Part shown: piece after piece, positions 61,087 to 64,000 of the stretch
Layout: the number at the start of each line of letters is the position of its first letter
Numbering within the stretch: the first letter of the stretch is position 1
Origin: a bacterium
GTDB taxonomy: Bacteria > Acidobacteriota > Polarisedimenticolia > Polarisedimenticolales > Polarisedimenticolaceae
Length of the DNA: 64,000 nucleotides
Assembly (NCBI GenBank): GCA_024226515.1
Contig: JAAELQ010000008.1
Span: 1-64,000, forward strand
Reading direction: 5' to 3'
Program-made: the position numbers and the translations under genes
The notes under the pieces: generated by a model
Told to the model about the DNA's origin: nothing
What the model saw: the letters and a program-made list of their open reading frames with translations, nothing else
The model's database searches: none

Positions 61087-62323
61087 CGGTGCTTCTCGCA
61101 TTGAGGATCGACTCTTCGAACTCTCTGATCACGTCCAGGTTTCTGTGCTCTTTGACTCGGGAATAGAGCTTGGTCAGCTGCCTTGTCCTCTTCTCGTCTC
61201 GGGCCGTAGGGTCCCGACGCTTCACGACCAGGTGACGAAGCCACTCGGCGCAGAAGACCGTGAGGACTCTCTCGCTGGGCCTGGCAATCTCGAGCGCGAG
61301 TGCGGCATAGCGATCCGCATCATCTAGGGAGTCGCGTTCGAATGCGAGACGCCCGAGCGCGACGAGCCAAAACGCCTCGGCGGCGGGGTCGCTGCACTTC
61401 CGGGCAAGATCGATGGCCGCTACAAAGCGTCGCAGGGCCTGCTCCGGTTGATCGAGCATCGCGAGGCACGCGCCGACGTTGCCCTCCGTGCTGGCTTGGT
61501 CGCGAACATCTCCTGCCTCGAGTGCGAGTTTCCTGGCCTCGAGGAACGCATGGCGAGCCTGTTCGAACCGATCCATGCGAAACAGGACATTCGCCATCTG
61601 GCTCCATGCCTTGCCTCGGAGTTTCGCGTTACCGTTTTCTGCCAACGAGATGCTCTTCTCCGCGTGAAGCTCTGCGAGTTCCAACAATCCCTGGTGCGAG
61701 TCGAGGGACGCGAGCACCATGTACGCCTCGGCTTGGTAGTCTGGGAATTCGCGCGAGAACTCGATCGCGCGCCTCGCGGATGCTGTAGCGGCTCTCAACG
61801 CACTGATCTGGCGCAGCGCTGTTGCTCGGTTGACTTCGATTTTGGCGCGAATCCGCCTCGACTTATTATCTTCCAGGGACTCGTCACGATGCAGTATCTC
61901 AAGTGTACTGCCGAACATCGACAGAGCTGCTCGGTAGTCGCCCGCCCAGAAGAGCGCCTCGGCTTTCGCCAGTGCCGTTTCAACCCCGAGCCCCTCGACG
62001 TCGAAGGGTGTGGTCGTCTCGACGCTGACTTGTTCCAGGACCTCTGCCGGATCGATGTGAAGCGCTTTTGAAAGCGAAACGAGAACCGGAAGAGTCGGCA
62101 GGCTCTTGCCGCGCTCGATGTCGCTGATCGTCGTGCGCGAGAGTTCCGCAAGGCCGTCCGTCCGTAGGGCGACTTGCTCTTGGCTCAGCCCCTGAATCTC
62201 GCGCGCCGTGCGGAACATCGCACCCACCAATTCCGGGAGGGCATGTGCGCCGGAACTCCGGCGGGTTCGCGCCGGTTCCGTCGCGGCGTCGTGCGGGCGT
62301 CTCGGCGGGTTGTTCTCTTTCAC
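61079..62323 (-). CDS. XRE-family helix-turn-helix regulator with TPR-like repeats
   Basis: 414 residues. The helix-turn-helix spans about residues 38-90 (AREIQGLSQEQVALRT, LSRTTISDIERGKSLPTLPVLV). It is followed by about six TPR-type helical pairs (AKAEALFWAGDYRAALSMF, AAARRAIEFSREF, AWSQMANVLFRMDRFEQARHAF, DQASTEGNVGACLAMLDQPEQALRRF). This architecture resembles RRNPP-type peptide-responsive regulators (Rgg, PlcR, NprR), which bind short peptides through the TPR. The link is by architecture, not close homology. It is divergent from the 62540 membrane gene and coupled to a secreted protein gene. Confidence 0.85.
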   Translation of the reverse strand: MKENNPPRRPHDAATEPARTRRSSGAHALPELVGAMFRTAREIQGLSQEQVALRTDGLAELSRTTISDIERGKSLPTLPVLVSLSKALHIDPAEVLEQVSVETTTPFDVEGLGVETALAKAEALFWAGDYRAALSMFGSTLEILHRDESLEDNKSRRIRAKIEVNRATALRQISALRAATASARRAIEFSREFPDYQAEAYMVLASLDSHQGLLELAELHAEKSISLAENGNAKLRGKAWSQMANVLFRMDRFEQARHAFLEARKLALEAGDVRDQASTEGNVGACLAMLDQPEQALRRFVAAIDLARKCSDPAAEAFWLVALGRLAFERDSLDDADRYAALALEIARPSERVLTVFCAEWLRHLVVKRRDPTARDEKRTRQLTKLYSRVKEHRNLDVIREFEESILNARSTDE

Positions 62324-62539
62324 GGTTCACTCGGCGCGGTGCGCATTGTAAAAACGAAGTCCAAAGCGCAAGGCGAGGCAGCCGGGGCAGTCCGACCCTG
62401 GTGCACACCGAGCATACCAAAGGAGAGTGCTACCCGCGCAGGTCGGCTCGAGCGGTTTGTGGGTTGCGGAAACGCAACACCTCGCCGAGCCAGAACTCGA
62501 AATCGTGAACCTCGGGGCGATCCCCCGAAAGGAGGACTC

Positions 62540-63172
62540 ATGCAGAGAAGCGCAATGTGTATCGTTGTCTGGTTGGCCATCGCTTCCGTTACTTGGGCAC
62601 AGCCCGGCGTCGACCAACACGTCAAGATCAGCATCCTCGGTCCGGAAGGTGGGGCGGAGATGCGGGTCTTGTCCTGGGAGAGCGGTCTTCCTTCGTATGT
62701 CGAGATTCAGTCCAAGGGCGAGACGCCCTTGATCCGTGAAGTCGATAAGGGCCTGTTTCTGGCTTCGGAATGGGAGAAAACGCACGTTGATCGCGAGGGC
62801 TGGACGCACGGTAAGATCACATTGCCGGGGGCGCTCGGCGAGGGAGCCCAATTCGCAGTTCGCTACTTGGAGGCTGAGGGCGGTGTGGAGTACGCGGTCC
62901 ACAGCCAACAGGATCCTCGTGGTGAGATCGTCGGTTTTGCGGAGCTCCCACCCGATGGACAGTGGACGACTCCGAACTGGACAATCGTGATTCCGATCAT
63001 CATCGTACTGGCGGCGATCACCGGTTGTTATGCAGCGCAAAGTCGTGCGATCAGGAACTGCCTGGAAAGCGCTGGGCGCGCTTGCGCGCCGACGGGAGTG
63101 GAAGAGGCCAGGTTCCGTGGGATTTGTGGCATGGGCAGTTGCTACGTCCGGTGCTTCGAGCCGCGGCGTTAG
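62540..63172 (+). CDS. Exported single-pass membrane protein with Cys-rich C-terminus
   Basis: 210 residues. Signal peptide (MCIVVWLAIASVTWA), an extracytoplasmic domain of about 120 residues with VKISILGPEGGAEMRVLSW and FAVRYLEAEGG, one transmembrane helix (IVIPIIIVLAAITGCYA) and a short basic tail with five Cys (NCLESAGRAC, GICGMGSCYVRCFEP). I do not recognise the family. ATG62540 follows AAAGGAGG. It is divergent from the XRE-TPR gene across 216 bases, a plausible shared control region. Confidence 0.7.
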   Translation: MQRSAMCIVVWLAIASVTWAQPGVDQHVKISILGPEGGAEMRVLSWESGLPSYVEIQSKGETPLIREVDKGLFLASEWEKTHVDREGWTHGKITLPGALGEGAQFAVRYLEAEGGVEYAVHSQQDPRGEIVGFAELPPDGQWTTPNWTIVIPIIIVLAAITGCYAAQSRAIRNCLESAGRACAPTGVEEARFRGICGMGSCYVRCFEPRR

Positions 63173-63183
63173 AATGACCGACC

Positions 63184-63220
63184 GGGCGGCGGCCGAGACT
63201 CCACGATTCGGTCGCCGCCC
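63184..63220 (+). terminator. Strong hairpin between the membrane protein and CPBP protease genes
   Basis: GGGCGGCGGCCGA and TCGGTCGCCGCCC pair over 13 bp (one G-T), loop of 11. It begins 12 bases after the upstream stop. No U-tract follows, so a transcript-protecting or Rho-assisted terminator role is suggested. Confidence 0.55.
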
Positions 63221-63265
63221 CGCTCAGGTAAGAACGGCGCGTCGGTATCGGTGGGGTGACCTTGC

Positions 63266-64000
63266 ATGATTCGTAACGGCATCATCGAGTTTGCGTGCAT
63301 CGCGCTACTGATGATCGCGGGCGGAGCGATCGGGTTGGTATTCGCCCAGTGGGCTGGATACCCGATTCTCGCCGGCTACGACAAGGTCATCTACACGTAC
63401 TCGGATGGGTCCAGCGCCGAGTTCGACTCGCTCGAAGAGGCCGAGCGGGTGACGGTGGCGACCGGAAAGGTCCTCTCGTCTGCCGAGATGACCACGAAAG
63501 GCCTCGCCGGCGGGAGCTTGATACCGGTCACGATGGTGACCAGCTTCGTCGGTCTCATCATCTATACCGGCGTTCGAGAACGGAGCAAGATCGGTCGTTG
63601 GTTCTCAGTCTCGCTGAGGGAGATCGCATTCGGCATCGTAGGCGCCGCCGGGTTGTTGGGGATCGGTGCGTTGTACACGCTGGTGTTGGGCTGGTTCGAC
63701 TATCGGTCGCAGGATTTCATGACCATGCTCACGGACGGACTTCCAATGCGCGGATTGATGCTGGTCGGCGGTGTCGTGTTGGCGCCCATGGCGGAAGAGC
63801 TCTATTTCCGGGGTCGACTCTTCGATCTGGTCTCGAGGTCTCGCGGGCCTGCGGTCGCAGTCTTGGTGACTTCGGTGTGTTTCGGGATCATGCACATGAT
63901 CCCGGTGTACGTGCCGATCACGATGCTGATGGGTGCGCTGCTCGGCTACCTCCGCCACGTCAGCAAGGGTCTCGTCGCGCCGATCCTGGCCCACGCGCTG
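63266..64000 (+). CDS. CPBP-family intramembrane metalloprotease (3' end beyond the window)
   Basis: 245 codons visible, no stop before the window end. Multi-pass membrane protein with the CPBP/Abi motifs: AEELYFRGRLFD (EExxxR), VCFGIMHMI (FxxxH) and LAPILAHAL (HxxxN/H, cut by the window end). These are the Rce1-like type II CAAX protease residues. Bacterial relatives process or protect against peptides. ATG63266 is the likely start. Its position 93 bases after the 62540 gene suggests one unit unless the hairpin between them terminates. Confidence 0.9.
   Translation, partial: MIRNGIIEFACIALLMIAGGAIGLVFAQWAGYPILAGYDKVIYTYSDGSSAEFDSLEEAERVTVATGKVLSSAEMTTKGLAGGSLIPVTMVTSFVGLIIYTGVRERSKIGRWFSVSLREIAFGIVGAAGLLGIGALYTLVLGWFDYRSQDFMTMLTDGLPMRGLMLVGGVVLAPMAEELYFRGRLFDLVSRSRGPAVAVLVTSVCFGIMHMIPVYVPITMLMGALLGYLRHVSKGLVAPILAHAL

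Overview
This is a GC-rich (roughly two-thirds G+C), gene-dense chromosomal stretch from a Gram-negative bacterium: it carries an OmpW-type outer-membrane barrel, many lipoproteins and signal peptides, and NtrC/sigma-54 regulation. Very large secreted proteins (thrombospondin type 3 calcium repeats, FG-GAP/VCBS repeats, fibronectin-like and MAM-like modules, an IPTL-CTERM tail, DUF4097, DUF1684) are typical of uncultivated lineages such as Acidobacteriota (Thermoanaerobaculia or Polarisedimenticolia type), Myxococcota or Eisenbacteria. The assignment is an inference. I see no tRNA, rRNA, CRISPR array, insertion sequence or phage gene, and no gene-free gap longer than about 250 bases.

Layout. 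0.2-3.8 kb: di-haem peroxidase lipoprotein, then proline biosynthesis (proB-proA). 3.9-11 kb: OmpW-like barrel, a secreted protein, arginine biosynthesis (argG-argH, overlapping), a secreted protein, a HEAT-repeat protein and a PilZ protein. 11-24.3 kb (minus strand): a possible long operon starting with a secreted secretin-N-like protein, an ECF sigma factor and its likely anti-sigma factor, then an Mpo1-like gene with no stop codon of its own, a ~2,600-residue secreted protein, a lipoprotein and an 896-residue FG-GAP protein. 24.4-31.2 kb: a YdeI-like protein, an IPTL-CTERM protein, two YbjQ-like proteins coupled to an M48 protease, arginine decarboxylase (speA) with an apparent CUG start, a small membrane protein and a DUF1684 lipoprotein. 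31.4-34.9 kb: a 66-residue peptide with a bacteriocin-type leader, a remnant of an ASPIC/UnbV gene, a three-gene membrane/cyclophilin cassette and a second secreted cyclophilin. 35-42.4 kb: a sensor kinase/NtrC-type regulator pair, a strong sigma-54 promoter before a small secreted protein, and an ABC-2 exporter. 42.4-46.8 kb: an aconitase-superfamily enzyme with the swivel domain first, and a kinase-aminotransferase fusion.

46.9-54.9 kb holds what I consider the most interesting system: a phosphate-uptake (pst) operon behind a direct repeat resembling a Pho box. It encodes PstS, a PhoU fused to a low-molecular-weight phosphatase-like domain that has lost its catalytic Cys and Arg, PstC, PstA and two different PstB ATPases. 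The two PstBs carry complementary defects: one lacks the Q-loop Gln and switch His, the other lacks the LSGGQ signature. Together they would form one canonical and one dead ATP site. Directly downstream is a fusion of a 2-phosphoglycerate-kinase-like module with an archaeal-type phosphoglycerate mutase.

54.9-64 kb: a DUF4097 protein with a 1,433-residue secreted protein, an XRE-TPR regulator coupled to a secreted protein, a membrane protein and, running off the end, a CPBP intramembrane protease.
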